DNA of 64,000 bases from Streptomyces griseiscabiei (GTDB lineage: Bacteria; Actinomycetota; Actinomycetes; Streptomycetales; Streptomycetaceae): assembly GCF_020010925.1 (NCBI RefSeq), contig NZ_JAGJBZ010000002.1, forward strand, positions 1,364,001 through 1,428,000, in the 5' to 3' direction. Position numbers and translations under genes: made by a program. Below are positions 36,462 through 45,065 of this stretch, one piece after another. Each line of letters starts with the position of its first letter. Within the stretch, counting starts at the first letter, position 1. A model generated the notes under the pieces. It did no database searches, had not been told where the DNA came from, and saw nothing but the letters and a program-made list of their open reading frames with translations.

Positions 36462-38012
36462 CTACCCGCGCTCCTCGGGGGGCAGGGGCGCGGGCCGTGC
36501 CGCGCACGCGGCACGCCGCTCGGGCACCCGCCCCTCCAGCAGGTAAGCCTCCAGGTACCCGTTGACGCACTTGTTCGTGCCGCTCGCGACCCCGTGGTTC
36601 CCCGCGTCCCGCTCGGTCACCAGCACCGACCCCCACAGCCGCCGGTGCAGTTCGATCGCCCCCTCGTACGGCGTGGCCGCGTCCCGCTCGGCCGCGAGGA
36701 TCAGCGTCGGCGGCAGCTCACCGGGCCCGGTGCGTACGTCGAGCGGGCGCTGACGCGGCCCGGTCCAGTACGCGCACGGCAGGTTCGTCCACACGTTGTC
36801 CCAGGTCTCGAAGGGCGCGGTGCGCGCGAGCCGGGTGTTGTCGCGGTCCCAGGTCCGCCACCGCGTCGGCCAGGCCGCGTCGTTGCACTCGACGGCCGTG
36901 TAGACGGCCTTGGTGTTCTCCTGCTCGACGGCCGCCTCCGGGTACGGCCCGGCGATCTGCACGAGCGGCTTGGCGTCGCCCTTCAGATACGCGGAGAGCG
37001 CGAGGGCCCGCTGCGGCCAGTGGTCGTCGTAGTACGCGGCCTGGAGGAACGCGCCCTGCAGCTGTCCCGGCCCGACCTTCCCGCCGGCGGGCCGCACGGC
37101 GAGCCGGGCCGCCGCCCGTTCGTAGCTCCGCAGCACCTGCTCCGGGGTGTCGCCGAGCCCGTACACCTTGTGGTGCCGGGCGATCCAGGCCCGGAGGTCC
37201 GCCCAGCGCCCCTCGAACGCCGCCGACTGGTCGAGGTTGTTGCGGTACCAGATCTGCTCCGGGTCCGGGTTCACGGCCGAGTCGAAGACCATCCGGCGGA
37301 CGTGCGAGGGGAACAGCGCCGCGTACAGGGCCCCGAAGTACGTGCCGTACGACGAGCCCATGAACGTCAGCCGGGGCTCGCCGAGCGCGGCCCGCAGGAC
37401 GTCCAGGTCACGGGCGTTGTTGAGGGAGTGGTAGTGCCGCAGCGCGCTCCCGCCGCGCCGCGCGCACCCCCGCGCGTACGCCTTGGCGCGGGCGATCCGC
37501 TCCTTCTTGTATGCCTCCGAGGGGTGCGTCGGCGCGGGCGAGGGCCCCCGGTGGAGGCGCTTCGGGTCCTCGCAGGACAGCGGCGCCGAGCGCCCGACCC
37601 CGCGCGGGGCGTACCCGACGAGGTCGTACGCGGCGCCGATCCGCTTCCACCCCGGGAGGTGGCCGACGAGCGGATAGAACATGCCGGAGGCGCCGGGGCC
37701 GCCCGGGTTGAGCACGAGCGCGCCCTGCCGGGCGACCTTCCGCCCCCGGGCGTCCTTCCCCTTGGCCCTGATCCGGCTGACGGTCAGGGAGATCTTCTCG
37801 CCACCGGGCCGCGCGTAGTCGAGCGGCACCTCGACCGTCCCGCACCGCACCCCGTCCGGCAGGCCCTCCACCGCCGGGCACTTCCCGAACCGGATGCGCT
37901 GGTCGGGGGTCGGAGCGGCGGGAGCGGCCGGGGCGGCTGGAGTGGCCGGGGCGGCGGCGAGGCCGCTCAGCAAGAGCGCCCCTACAGCCCCGTAGAGAAC
38001 GGCAGTTCGCAT
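36462..38012 (-). CDS. Secreted alpha/beta hydrolase, tripeptidyl aminopeptidase-like
   Basis: A 516-residue exported hydrolase of the SlpD/SlpE/Tap group. A signal peptide covers about residues 1-25 and is followed by an Ala/Pro linker. The alpha/beta core shows LVLNPGGPGASGM (oxyanion loop), FMGSSYGTYFGALYAALFP (nucleophile Ser), AERDAATPYEGA (Asp) and AGNHGV (His); the C-terminal TAP-like domain has the usual Cys pair. It likely removes tripeptides from the N termini of secreted proteins. The tail ends in CAARPAPLPPEERG. Confidence 0.87.
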   Translation of the reverse strand: MRTAVLYGAVGALLLSGLAAAPATPAAPAAPAAPTPDQRIRFGKCPAVEGLPDGVRCGTVEVPLDYARPGGEKISLTVSRIRAKGKDARGRKVARQGALVLNPGGPGASGMFYPLVGHLPGWKRIGAAYDLVGYAPRGVGRSAPLSCEDPKRLHRGPSPAPTHPSEAYKKERIARAKAYARGCARRGGSALRHYHSLNNARDLDVLRAALGEPRLTFMGSSYGTYFGALYAALFPSHVRRMVFDSAVNPDPEQIWYRNNLDQSAAFEGRWADLRAWIARHHKVYGLGDTPEQVLRSYERAAARLAVRPAGGKVGPGQLQGAFLQAAYYDDHWPQRALALSAYLKGDAKPLVQIAGPYPEAAVEQENTKAVYTAVECNDAAWPTRWRTWDRDNTRLARTAPFETWDNVWTNLPCAYWTGPRQRPLDVRTGPGELPPTLILAAERDAATPYEGAIELHRRLWGSVLVTERDAGNHGVASGTNKCVNGYLEAYLLEGRVPERRAACAARPAPLPPEERG

Positions 38013-38123
38013 GGCAGTCCCTCAGTCCCTCCGAAGCCCGACAGCGACAAAAGGATGGTTCGTGCGATAAGGGGCAAATGTAAAGCACCGGCCGCCCGTG
38101 TGTTCCGCCGCCCGTGCCGTGTA

Positions 38124-38894
38124 CTACCGCTGCTCGAACGCCGCCCGCAGCTCGGGGGACTCCACCGCCCCCACCCCCCACACGGCCACGGAGACCAGGT
38201 CCGCCACCTCGCCGCCGCCCCGGCCCACCACCGCGCCCAGCACCCGCAGGCCCTCCGGCGAGGCCCACCGGGTGCCCGGCGGTCCCTCGATCCGTGCGAT
38301 GACCAGGCAGCTGAGGGTCAGCACCAGCGGCAGCGCGAACCACAGCGCGACCAGCACCCGCTGCTCCTCGAAGCCCTGCGAGGGCAGCATCAGCGCCAGC
38401 GCCCCCAGACCGCACACACCGAGCGCGGCGCCCCGCACCTGCGTGACCGCGTCGGCCACGCCCGTCCGCGAGGCCTCCGGCACGGCCAGCCCCGCCGCGA
38501 CGAGCCGGTCGGAGAGCCGCCGTACGGAGTCCGCGGTGGCGGCGGTCCGCCGTACGGGTGCGATCCGGGACTGGCCGCCGGGGCCTATCGCGCCTATGAC
38601 GGACCGTTCCATCTCGTCCCGCCCGTCCGGGTCCACGACGGTCGCCCAGCCGGTGTGGGCGAGCAGGAGCCGGCGCTGCCGGGCCATGGAGACGAGGGTG
38701 AGGTCGGCGACACGCGCCGGGCCGCCGGACAGGAACGCCGCCTCGTACAGCGTGAGCCGGTGGCAGTGGTGGACGTGGTCCGGGCGGACGGCGGCGGTGT
38801 CGGCCGCCGCCGCCCGCAGCGAGGTCAGACAGAGTCGGGCACAGGACACGCCGGCGGCGGCCCAGGCCAGGAGGAGGAAGAGGACCCAGAGCAT
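38124..38894 (-). CDS. TIGR04222 domain membrane protein
   Basis: A 256-residue membrane protein with helices at about 1-20, 155-172 and 180-200. The hallmark TIGR04222 segment is CHRLTLYEAAFLSGGPARVADLTLVSMARQRRLL (44-77). This domain is often found next to DUF692 (MNIO) genes and some members end in Gly/Cys-rich tails proposed to be modified. This copy lacks such a tail; its cysteines are Cys18, Cys22, Cys44, Cys161 and Cys196, with three histidines around Cys44 (HVHHCH). It is the last gene of a five-gene same-strand group with the MNIO enzyme, so it is a candidate substrate or partner (inference). Confidence 0.8.
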   Translation of the reverse strand: MLWVLFLLLAWAAAGVSCARLCLTSLRAAAADTAAVRPDHVHHCHRLTLYEAAFLSGGPARVADLTLVSMARQRRLLLAHTGWATVVDPDGRDEMERSVIGAIGPGGQSRIAPVRRTAATADSVRRLSDRLVAAGLAVPEASRTGVADAVTQVRGAALGVCGLGALALMLPSQGFEEQRVLVALWFALPLVLTLSCLVIARIEGPPGTRWASPEGLRVLGAVVGRGGGEVADLVSVAVWGVGAVESPELRAAFEQR

Positions 38895-38949
38895 GGCGTG
38901 TTTCTATGCGCCGGCCCGGGGCGGCGGCGGGCGATGACCGTAATCCGGA

Positions 38950-38961
38950 GGGAACGTTCCC
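38950..38961. promoter_or_regulatory. Palindrome GGGAACGTTCCC upstream of TIGR04222 gene
   Basis: A perfect 12-base palindrome located 56 bases upstream of the TIGR04222 start. GGAAC on the minus strand resembles an ECF sigma factor -35 element; the same GGAACGTTCC centre occurs at 27001. Confidence 0.35.
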
Positions 38962-39012
38962 GGTCTCGTCCGTTTGTTCACCGTTGCGGGCCGCAATTGC
39001 CAGGCGCGGCGG

Positions 39013-39822
39013 CTAACCGCCGTCCTCCACCGGTCCGTTGGCGGCCGGGGGCAGGGCGTAGCGCGACGGCGACGCGGAGGGCGCCGGCGTCGGGGTGGCC
39101 GGGACGGGTGACGGGGTCACCGGGACCGGGGAGCCGGGGTCGTTCGGCGGGACGGGCGGGGCCGGGGAGTTGGTGAGGGGCGGGGCGCTCGCGGAGACGG
39201 TGTCGCGGGCGATCGCGTCGTAGTCGACGAGCCCGGTGGCCTCCAGGACCTTGATGTGGTCCAGGACCGTGGTGTTGGCGTCGTCGGCGAGGTCGCGGAC
39301 CAGCGAGTTGCGCGTGGTGGCGCGGACCTGGGCGACGACGGAGAAGACCTTGCCGTGCGCCAGGCGCAGGATGTTGGCGAACTCCCGGTCGTACTCCTGG
39401 CCCCGGGCCGCGGTGAGCGTGTCCAGCCAGCCCTTCTGCTGGTCGGTCGGCTGGTTGGGTAGCGGCACGCCGAGGCGCGCGGCGACATTGCGGACCCGGG
39501 CGTCGAGGAAGGTGTGCCCCTTGATGAGGTGCTCACCGGCGACCCGTACGGCCTCGGTGGTGCCCTTGGTCTCGGCCTGCTGTCCGGCGGGCAGTTCCCA
39601 CAGCCCCGCCAGGCGGACCTTGGTGATGAAGTCCCGGTCCAGGGCGGACAGCGCGCCGTACCGCGTCGTCACGGTGGTCGCGTTGAGCACGCTCGCGCCG
39701 GTGCCGGAGCGGTCCGCGTACGACCAGACCGGGAAGACCAGCGCGACGAGTGTCGCCGTCAGTCCGGCGACGATGAGTCCTGTGCCACTGAAAAGTCCCC
39801 TTCTGCCCCTGGTGGTTCGCAT
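39013..39822 (-). CDS. DUF4142 membrane-anchored protein, paralogue 1
   Basis: A 269-residue protein: short basic start, one N-terminal helix (about 12-32), then a DUF4142 domain (ferritin-like helical bundle) with TTRYGALSALDRDFITKVRLAGLWELPAGQQ, GEHLIKGHTFLDARV, LAHGKVFSVVAQVRATTRNSLVR and VLDHIKVLEATGLVDYDAI, then a Pro/Ser-rich tail of 60 residues. It is clearly homologous to the two proteins on the other side of the MNIO gene, but more diverged. The ATG at 39822 has AGGAGG upstream and is preferred over 39843. The domain should face outside the membrane; metal binding by its His residues is possible but unproven. Confidence 0.82.
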   Translation of the reverse strand: MRTTRGRRGLFSGTGLIVAGLTATLVALVFPVWSYADRSGTGASVLNATTVTTRYGALSALDRDFITKVRLAGLWELPAGQQAETKGTTEAVRVAGEHLIKGHTFLDARVRNVAARLGVPLPNQPTDQQKGWLDTLTAARGQEYDREFANILRLAHGKVFSVVAQVRATTRNSLVRDLADDANTTVLDHIKVLEATGLVDYDAIARDTVSASAPPLTNSPAPPVPPNDPGSPVPVTPSPVPATPTPAPSASPSRYALPPAANGPVEDGG

Positions 39823-40011
39823 GGCGCCTCCTGCTCGCGGCACCGCACGCTAATGCGCTCTGGGTGCTGATCGGCCTGCCGAACGGCATGTTACTGCCCG
39901 GTCTACGCCAACTGCCGTATGCGGAGGAACGGTTGAGGAGGGGACAAAGTGCGCCGGACGGTGTACGCGAAGGGGTGGGCGAATCATGTCGGAACGGGGC
40001 ACAAACGACAG

Positions 40012-40038
40012 CAAACCCGTGTGGGGGGCACGGGTTTG
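40012..40038 (-). terminator. Terminator of the MNIO gene
   Basis: A perfect ten-base stem (CAAACCCGTG with CACGGGTTTG) with a seven-base loop lies 35 bases after the MNIO stop on the minus strand. Confidence 0.7.
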
Positions 40039-40072
40039 TTAATCGCAGCACATCGGGGGCGAACACCCCGGC

Positions 40073-41449
40073 TCAACGGCGTAGCAGCACCCTGCGCGTC
40101 GCGCGGGCCAGCCGCGCCGTCGGGCGCTGCGAGAGCGGCGCGGGGCCCGAGCGCTCGAGCCACCACCGGCGGACCGCGCGGAGCACGTCCGCGTCGTCGG
40201 GGCGCCCGGTGAGCAGCACATGCTCGGCGAAGGAGAGCGCGTCCCGCCGGTAGCCGTCGGTCATCGGGTGGCCCTGCGCGTAGGCCACGAACGTCGGCCG
40301 GTACGACGATCCGAGGATCTCCGGCAGCTCCGGTGCCACCTTCGCCACGACGTCCGCCCGCTTGGCGGCCAGCGCCCGCGCCTGCACGCCCAGCCGCACC
40401 CGGTCGAACCCCTCGGGCACCGGTGTCCCCGCGACCAGCGCGGACAGCAGCGCGGCCTGCGCGAGCCCGAGCCGCTGCCGGGCGACCGGCTCGGCCTCCT
40501 CGACGGGCGCAGGCTCGGCCTCCTCGACGAGACTCCCGGGGCCCCGCACCTCGGCCTTCTCCAGCACCCCCCGGATCGCGTCCAGCTCCCGCTCCAGCTC
40601 ACCGGGCTCGGGGAAGTTGTCGTCGCGCTCCAGGAGGACACCCGGCGGGGTCACCCGGGAGGTGAGGTCGGCGAGGATGTCGAGGACCGGCTGGGGGACG
40701 GGGTGGGCATGGCTGTCGTGCCAGACCCCGTCACGCTCGAAGCCGCCCGCGACATGGACGTACGCGATGGCCTCGACCGGCAGCTCGGCGAGCGCCTTCG
40801 CCGGGTCCTCGCCCCGGTTGACGTGGTTGGTGTGCAGGTTCGCCACGTCGATGAGGAGGCGGACGCCGGTGCGGTCGACGAGGTCGTAGAGGAACTGCCC
40901 CTCGGTCATCTCCTCGCCCGGCCAGCTGATGAGGGCGGCGATGTTCTCCAGCGCGAGCGGCACGGGCAGCGCGTCCTGGGCGATCCGGACGTTCTCGCAC
41001 AGCACGTCCAGGGCGTCCCGGGTGCGTGGCACCGGCAGCAGGTGCCCGGCCTCCAGCAGCGGCGAGGCGGTGAGCGCGCCCCCGGCCCGGACGAACGCGA
41101 TGTGCTCCGTCACCAGGGGGGCGCCCAGAGCCTCCACACGCTCCGCCAGGGAGCGCAGGCGCTGCTCGTCGGGGCGGTCGGCGCCGCCGAGACCGAGGGA
41201 GACGCCGTGCGGTACCACCGTGACGCCGCGCTCCCGCAGCCGCAGCAAGGATGCGTCGACATGACCGGGACAGACGTTCTCGGCGACGACCTCGACCCAG
41301 TCGACACCGCCCGCCGTCCCGGCCATGCGCTCGACGGCGTCGGCGATCTCCGGCCGCCACCCGATGCCCGTCCCCAGCGTCCCCGACGCCGCCCACGTGC
41401 TCGACGCCCCTGCCTGCCCCACCCGTGCGGTCTGCGCGATCTGCCCCAT
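40073..41449 (-). CDS. MNIO (DUF692) enzyme fused to a DUF2063-like partner domain
   Basis: A 458-residue protein. Residues 20-300 are a DUF692 TIM barrel, now called multinuclear non-heme iron-dependent oxidative enzymes (MbnB, TglH and ChrH relatives), which remodel Cys, Asn or Asp residues of peptides. Candidate iron ligands are His81, Glu115, Glu168-Asn169, Asp201, Asn204, His206, His232, Asp245, His247 and Glu274. A Glu/Pro linker (302-322) leads to residues 325-415, whose pattern ([45 protein letters not shown]) resembles DUF2063 partner proteins that present the substrate. The ATG at 41449 has GAGGAGG upstream; an in-frame GTG at 41482 has none. It lies among TIGR04222 and DUF4142 genes. 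Substrate unknown. Confidence 0.85.
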   Translation of the reverse strand: MGQIAQTARVGQAGASSTWAASGTLGTGIGWRPEIADAVERMAGTAGGVDWVEVVAENVCPGHVDASLLRLRERGVTVVPHGVSLGLGGADRPDEQRLRSLAERVEALGAPLVTEHIAFVRAGGALTASPLLEAGHLLPVPRTRDALDVLCENVRIAQDALPVPLALENIAALISWPGEEMTEGQFLYDLVDRTGVRLLIDVANLHTNHVNRGEDPAKALAELPVEAIAYVHVAGGFERDGVWHDSHAHPVPQPVLDILADLTSRVTPPGVLLERDDNFPEPGELERELDAIRGVLEKAEVRGPGSLVEEAEPAPVEEAEPVARQRLGLAQAALLSALVAGTPVPEGFDRVRLGVQARALAAKRADVVAKVAPELPEILGSSYRPTFVAYAQGHPMTDGYRRDALSFAEHVLLTGRPDDADVLRAVRRWWLERSGPAPLSQRPTARLARATRRVLLRR

Positions 41450-41629
41450 CGTCTCTGCCCCCTCCTCGGTCACGTCGGTCACGGCTGCACCAGGACCCTG
41501 TGTGTCTCCCTACGGCGGACCTGTGTTCCGGCGTGCCGGAGTGATGGCCCCGGCAGCGGGGCCCGAACCCCGTGGAGGGGACCTTCAGAGCAACATTTGA
41601 GCTTTCCGCCCGAGCCGTCGAGCCCGGCG

Positions 41630-42436
41630 CTACTGGACCTGAACCGTGCCCTGGTCCTTGTTGATCTCCTCCGGGTCCGGACGGCCGGTGGGAACCGGAC
41701 TGTTGTTGAAGGGCGACGGGGTCGACTTCACGTCCGGGTTGGTGGACGGCACGGCCGGAGGCGCGGCGGGCGGCACCTGACCGGGGACGGGTGCCGGCGG
41801 GCCGGTCGGGCTCGCGGTGCCGCTGACCGAGTTGTCGGCGATCGTCGCGAAGTCGACCTCTCCGGTCTTCTCCAGGATCGTGATGTGGTCCAGCACGGTC
41901 TGGTTGGCGTCGGAGGCCAGCTGGCGGATCAGCGTGTTGCGGGTGGAGTTCCGCACCGAGGCGATCGCCGGGAAGATCTTGCCGTGCGCGGCCCGCAGCA
42001 GGTTCGCCCAGGTCTTGTTGTACTCGGCCTCGGTCTTGCTGGCCGTCATCTGGTCCAGCCAGCCCTGCTGCTCCGCCGTCGGCTGGTTCGGCAGCTCGAC
42101 GCCCAGCTTCGCCGCGATGACCCGCGAGCGCTTGTCGAGGTCGGTGTGGCCCACGATCAGGTGGTCGGCGGCCTCTCGGACGGACGCGCTGCCGCTGCGC
42201 TCCAGTGCCTGCTGCCCGGCGGGCAGCTCCCACAGTCCCGCCAGCCGCACGCGGATGAGCAGGTCGCGGTCGCCGGGGGTGAGCGGACCCCACTGCGTGG
42301 TCACCGTGTCACCGGTGAGCGCCGCCGCGGCCGTGGCGTTGCGGTTGGGGTACGAGTAGAAGATGGGGTAGGCGACCGCGGTGAGTGTGCCGGCGATCGC
42401 CAGGGCGACGAGGACAGAGCCCTTGGAGCGTCGCAA
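41630..42436 (-). CDS. DUF4142 membrane-anchored protein, paralogue 2
   Basis: A 268-residue protein with an N-terminal helix (VLVALAIAGTLTAVAYPIF), a DUF4142 domain (TTQWGPLTPGDRDLLIRVRLAGLWELPAGQQ, ADHLIVGHTDLDKR, AAHGKIFPAIASVRNSTRNTLIRQLASDANQTVLDHITILEKTGEVDF) and a 75-residue Pro-rich tail with Asn/Gln at the end. The start is taken as TTG at 42436 because GGGAGG lies five bases upstream and the helix then begins correctly; no ATG or GTG fits. A CCAAC-n5-GTTGG palindrome lies 20 bases upstream, as in paralogue 3. Confidence 0.8.
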   Translation of the reverse strand: MRRSKGSVLVALAIAGTLTAVAYPIFYSYPNRNATAAAALTGDTVTTQWGPLTPGDRDLLIRVRLAGLWELPAGQQALERSGSASVREAADHLIVGHTDLDKRSRVIAAKLGVELPNQPTAEQQGWLDQMTASKTEAEYNKTWANLLRAAHGKIFPAIASVRNSTRNTLIRQLASDANQTVLDHITILEKTGEVDFATIADNSVSGTASPTGPPAPVPGQVPPAAPPAVPSTNPDVKSTPSPFNNSPVPTGRPDPEEINKDQGTVQVQ

Positions 42437-42455
42437 AAGAGCCTCCCGGAGGAAA

Positions 42456-42470
42456 CCAACTGATCGTTGG
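42456..42470. promoter_or_regulatory. Conserved palindrome upstream of DUF4142 paralogue 2
   Basis: CCAACTGATCGTTGG, an inverted repeat CCAAC/GTTGG with a five-base centre, 20 bases upstream of the TTG start. One base differs from the copy at 43197. Confidence 0.5.
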
Positions 42471-42567
42471 GGACTGAACGTTGCGGGGGTGCGGGTGATG
42501 ACCGCGGGGTGTGCCCGGTCCTGGACCGCGGCCCGGGGCGGGTGCCCGGGGCGCCGTCGGGGCCGCG

Positions 42568-43176
42568 TCAGATGGTGCCGTTGGCGATCGCGTCGAAGTC
42601 GACCTGGCCGGTCTTCTCCAGCACCGTGATGTGGTCGAGCACGGTCTGGTTGGTGTCCGAGGCCAGCTGGCGCACCAGGGTGTTCTCGGTCATGTTCCGT
42701 ACCGCCCCGATGGCCGGGAAGATCTTGCCGTGCGCGGAGCGCAGCAGGTTGGCCCAGACCCGGTCGAACTGGTCGTCGGTCGCGTTGTCCATCTGCGCGA
42801 GGAAGCCCTGCTGCTGTTCGTTCGGCACGTTCGGCAGCTCGACGCCCATCTGGGACGCCACGGCCCGCACTCGCTCGTCGAGGTCCTTGTGGCCCACGAT
42901 CAGGTGGTCCGCCGCCTCGCGGACCTCCGGGCTCTTGGACCGCGCCATCGCCTTCTCGGCGGCGGGCAGTTCCCACAGCCCGGCCAGCCGGACACGGATG
43001 ATGAGGTCACGGTCGGACGCCGTGAGCGGACCCCACTGGGTGTTCACCGAGCTGGCGGCCATGTTGGCCTGGGCGGTGCCGGAACGGTCTGTGTAGGACC
43101 ACATCGGGAACGCCAGCGCGCCGACGGTGACGACGAGAGCCAGGCCGGCGTAGACCGAACCGTTGAGACGAGGCAA
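42568..43176 (-). CDS. DUF4142 membrane-anchored protein, paralogue 3
   Basis: A 202-residue protein with an N-terminal helix (VYAGLALVVTVGALAFPMW) and a DUF4142 domain that closely matches paralogue 2 (NTQWGPLTASDRDLIIRVRLAGLWELPA, ADHLIVGHKDLDERV, SAHGKIFPAIGAVRNMTENTLVRQLASDTNQTVLDHITVLEKTGQVDFDAIA). It stops right after the domain and lacks the Pro-rich tail of the other two. TTG at 43176 is chosen as start by analogy with paralogue 2: GGGAGG lies six bases upstream and the same palindrome lies further up. It is the first gene of the five-gene MNIO group. Confidence 0.8.
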   Translation of the reverse strand: MPRLNGSVYAGLALVVTVGALAFPMWSYTDRSGTAQANMAASSVNTQWGPLTASDRDLIIRVRLAGLWELPAAEKAMARSKSPEVREAADHLIVGHKDLDERVRAVASQMGVELPNVPNEQQQGFLAQMDNATDDQFDRVWANLLRSAHGKIFPAIGAVRNMTENTLVRQLASDTNQTVLDHITVLEKTGQVDFDAIANGTI

Positions 43177-43196
43177 AGTGATCCTCCCGGATGATG

Positions 43197-43211
43197 CCAA
43201 CTGGTCGTTGG
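43197..43211. promoter_or_regulatory. Conserved palindrome upstream of DUF4142 paralogue 3
   Basis: CCAACTGGTCGTTGG, followed by GG, 21 bases upstream of the TTG start. It matches the copy at 42456 in sequence and position. Confidence 0.5.
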
Positions 43212-43351
43212 GGCAGTTGCTTGGCCAGTACCGGGAAGTACGCGTGGGGCGGCGGAGTTGTTCAACGTTCTTTGAGCGGGCTGAGAACGACGTGCTCAGG
43301 ACGTGTTCTGGGCGTGTTCAGGACGTGCTCAGGCGGACACGAGGCGCCCTC

Positions 43352-44086
43352 TCAGCCCCGCAGCGGCCGATGGTCCGCGATCACCGTGACGGAACCGGCG
43401 GCGATCTCCGTGAAGCCCGCGTCGCGGACGACCGGGAGGCCGGCCGTGGTGAGGGTCCGCCAGTGGGCGGCAGCGGCGGTGCGGACGGCGAGCGGGAAGC
43501 CCGCGTCCCGCCAGGCGGCGCGGGCCGTGGCGTCGAGGTCCCACCAGGCGAGCTGGGCGCCGTGACCGGCCTGGGCCATCGCCTTGCCCGCCGACATGGC
43601 GACCTCCGGGTTCAGCCAGAGCACCGGGGCGGCCGGGTCGGCGTCGGACGGCGGCTCCGGGTCGTCGAGGTCCGTGCCGGAGACCTGGAGGCGGGCCAGG
43701 TCCTTGGGCCAGCCGTCGAGGGGGACCGGCGGGAAGACGCGCACCTCGGCCGACTTGCCCGCCACCGTGATCCCCGGCAGCGCCTCGGCCCGCCGCCACT
43801 CCGCGCCGCGCGCCCGCCGGACCACTTTCCGGATCCGGGCGTCCTGCCAGCTCCGCATCGCCTCGGCCCACTCCCCGTCACCGAGGGCCCGCGCGTCGCT
43901 CAGCATCACCAGCACGGCCCGTGCGGCGGTCTCCAGCGCGTCCGTACGCGCCGGGGGCGAGGTCTTCTCGATCCGCGCGACCAGGGGCAGCACGAACTGC
44001 GGCGCCTCGTCGCGGGCGGTCCGCTCGTCCCGGAAGGGGCTGTCCTGGCCCGTTCGGCCGTCCTGTGTGGGATCACTGGTGGTCAC
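43352..44086 (-). CDS. Peptidyl-tRNA hydrolase 2-like protein
   Basis: A 244-residue protein whose C-terminal half (about 135-244) carries PTH2-family features: NPEVAMSAGKAMAQAGHGAQLAWW corresponds to the KMSxGKxAAQxxHA signature, and AGLPVVRDAGFTEIAAGSVTVIADH to the closing strands. The N-terminal half, rich in Arg and Trp (EWAEAMRSWQDARIRKVVRRARGAEWRRA), is not typical of PTH2 and has no assigned fold. Hydrolysis of peptidyl-tRNA is possible but not established for this fused form. The GTG at 44086 is chosen because the region upstream overlaps the promoter of the divergent ABC gene; the ribosome site is weak. Confidence 0.65.
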   Translation of the reverse strand: MTTSDPTQDGRTGQDSPFRDERTARDEAPQFVLPLVARIEKTSPPARTDALETAARAVLVMLSDARALGDGEWAEAMRSWQDARIRKVVRRARGAEWRRAEALPGITVAGKSAEVRVFPPVPLDGWPKDLARLQVSGTDLDDPEPPSDADPAAPVLWLNPEVAMSAGKAMAQAGHGAQLAWWDLDATARAAWRDAGFPLAVRTAAAAHWRTLTTAGLPVVRDAGFTEIAAGSVTVIADHRPLRG

Positions 44087-44156
44087 AGGCCCAGTCTGCC
44101 AGGCGGAAGACCCGTTCCCGGGACAGGTGCTCGTCCGCCTGTACGAGGATGGGGGC

Positions 44157-45065
44157 ATGGAACGTGAGTTACTGCTGAGGCTGGAGGGTGTCGGCCGCCG
44201 CTACGGCCTCCGGGGCGACTGGGTGCTGCGCGATGTCGACCTGGAGATCGCCCCCGGCACGCTGACCCGGGTCGAGGGCGCGAACGGCACCGGCAAGTCG
44301 ACGCTGCTGCGCGTCCTCGCCGGGCTCGACGCGCCCACCGAGGGCCGGGCCACGGGCCGCCCGCGCACGGCGTACGTCCCCGAACGCTTCCCCGCCGCGC
44401 TGCCGTTCACCGCCGCCGAGTACCTCACCCATCTCGGCGCCGTGCACGGCCTGGACCGCCCGGCCGCCGCCCGCGCCGCCGCCGAGTGGCTGGAGCGCTT
44501 CGGGGCCGCCGAGTACGCCCGTACGCCGATGGGGGAGCTGTCCAAGGGCAGCAGCCAGAAGGTCGCCGTCGCCCAGGCCCTGCTCGCCGCACCGGAGTTG
44601 CTCGTCCTCGACGAGGCGTGGACCGGCCTGGACGCCGACGCGCGCGAGGAACTGGAGCGGGTGGTGGGGGAGCGGACCGCCTCCGGTGCCGCCGTGGTGT
44701 TCGTCGACCACGACCCCCGGCGGCTGGCCGGGGCGCCGGACGCGACGTACGCGGTGGTGGACGGCGCGCTCGAACTCCGGGTGCCGCAGAGCGACTCGGC
44801 GGTCTCCGTGGTCGTGGAAGGGAGGGGGGCGGCTGATGCCCAAGTTCCGGAGGAGGTGCGGAAGGTGGTGACGGGCGTCGAGGAAACGGCGTACGGCACC
44901 CACCGGTTCACGGTCCCGCAGGACGGTTCCGACGAGCTGCTGCGGGCGTTGCTGGACGCCACGCCGCCGTGGCACGTGGTGAGTGTGACGCCCGTGCCCG
45001 CGCCTGTGCCGCTGCCCGAACCGCGACCGGAAGCGACACCGGAACCCGAACTGGAGCGCCCCTGA
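44157..45065 (+). CDS. ABC transporter ATP-binding protein
   Basis: A 302-residue ATPase. Walker A is GANGTGKST at 41-49, the signature LSKGSSQKVAVAQALL, Walker B LLVLDEAWTGLD and the switch His in VVFVDHDPRRL. After about residue 215 there is a 90-residue extension with a Pro/Glu-rich end that is not part of the standard domain. The signature reads LSKGSSQK rather than LSGGQ, as in some exporters for antibiotics or lipids. The stop overlaps the next gene (membrane subunit) by one base, so the two form a minimal two-gene ABC system. Confidence 0.9.
   Translation: MERELLLRLEGVGRRYGLRGDWVLRDVDLEIAPGTLTRVEGANGTGKSTLLRVLAGLDAPTEGRATGRPRTAYVPERFPAALPFTAAEYLTHLGAVHGLDRPAAARAAAEWLERFGAAEYARTPMGELSKGSSQKVAVAQALLAAPELLVLDEAWTGLDADAREELERVVGERTASGAAVVFVDHDPRRLAGAPDATYAVVDGALELRVPQSDSAVSVVVEGRGAADAQVPEEVRKVVTGVEETAYGTHRFTVPQDGSDELLRALLDATPPWHVVSVTPVPAPVPLPEPRPEATPEPELERP

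Noticed and set aside
35817..39176. 1119-codon frame on the plus strand
   Set aside because: It runs across chdC and three genes of the other strand with Arg/Pro-rich low-complexity translation, as expected for a shadow frame.
39949..40212. Plus-strand ORF with a strong ribosome site near the MNIO terminator
   Set aside because: It reads through the MNIO terminator hairpin and into the antisense of the MNIO 3' end; the translation has no recognisable features, so it was not taken as a precursor peptide gene.
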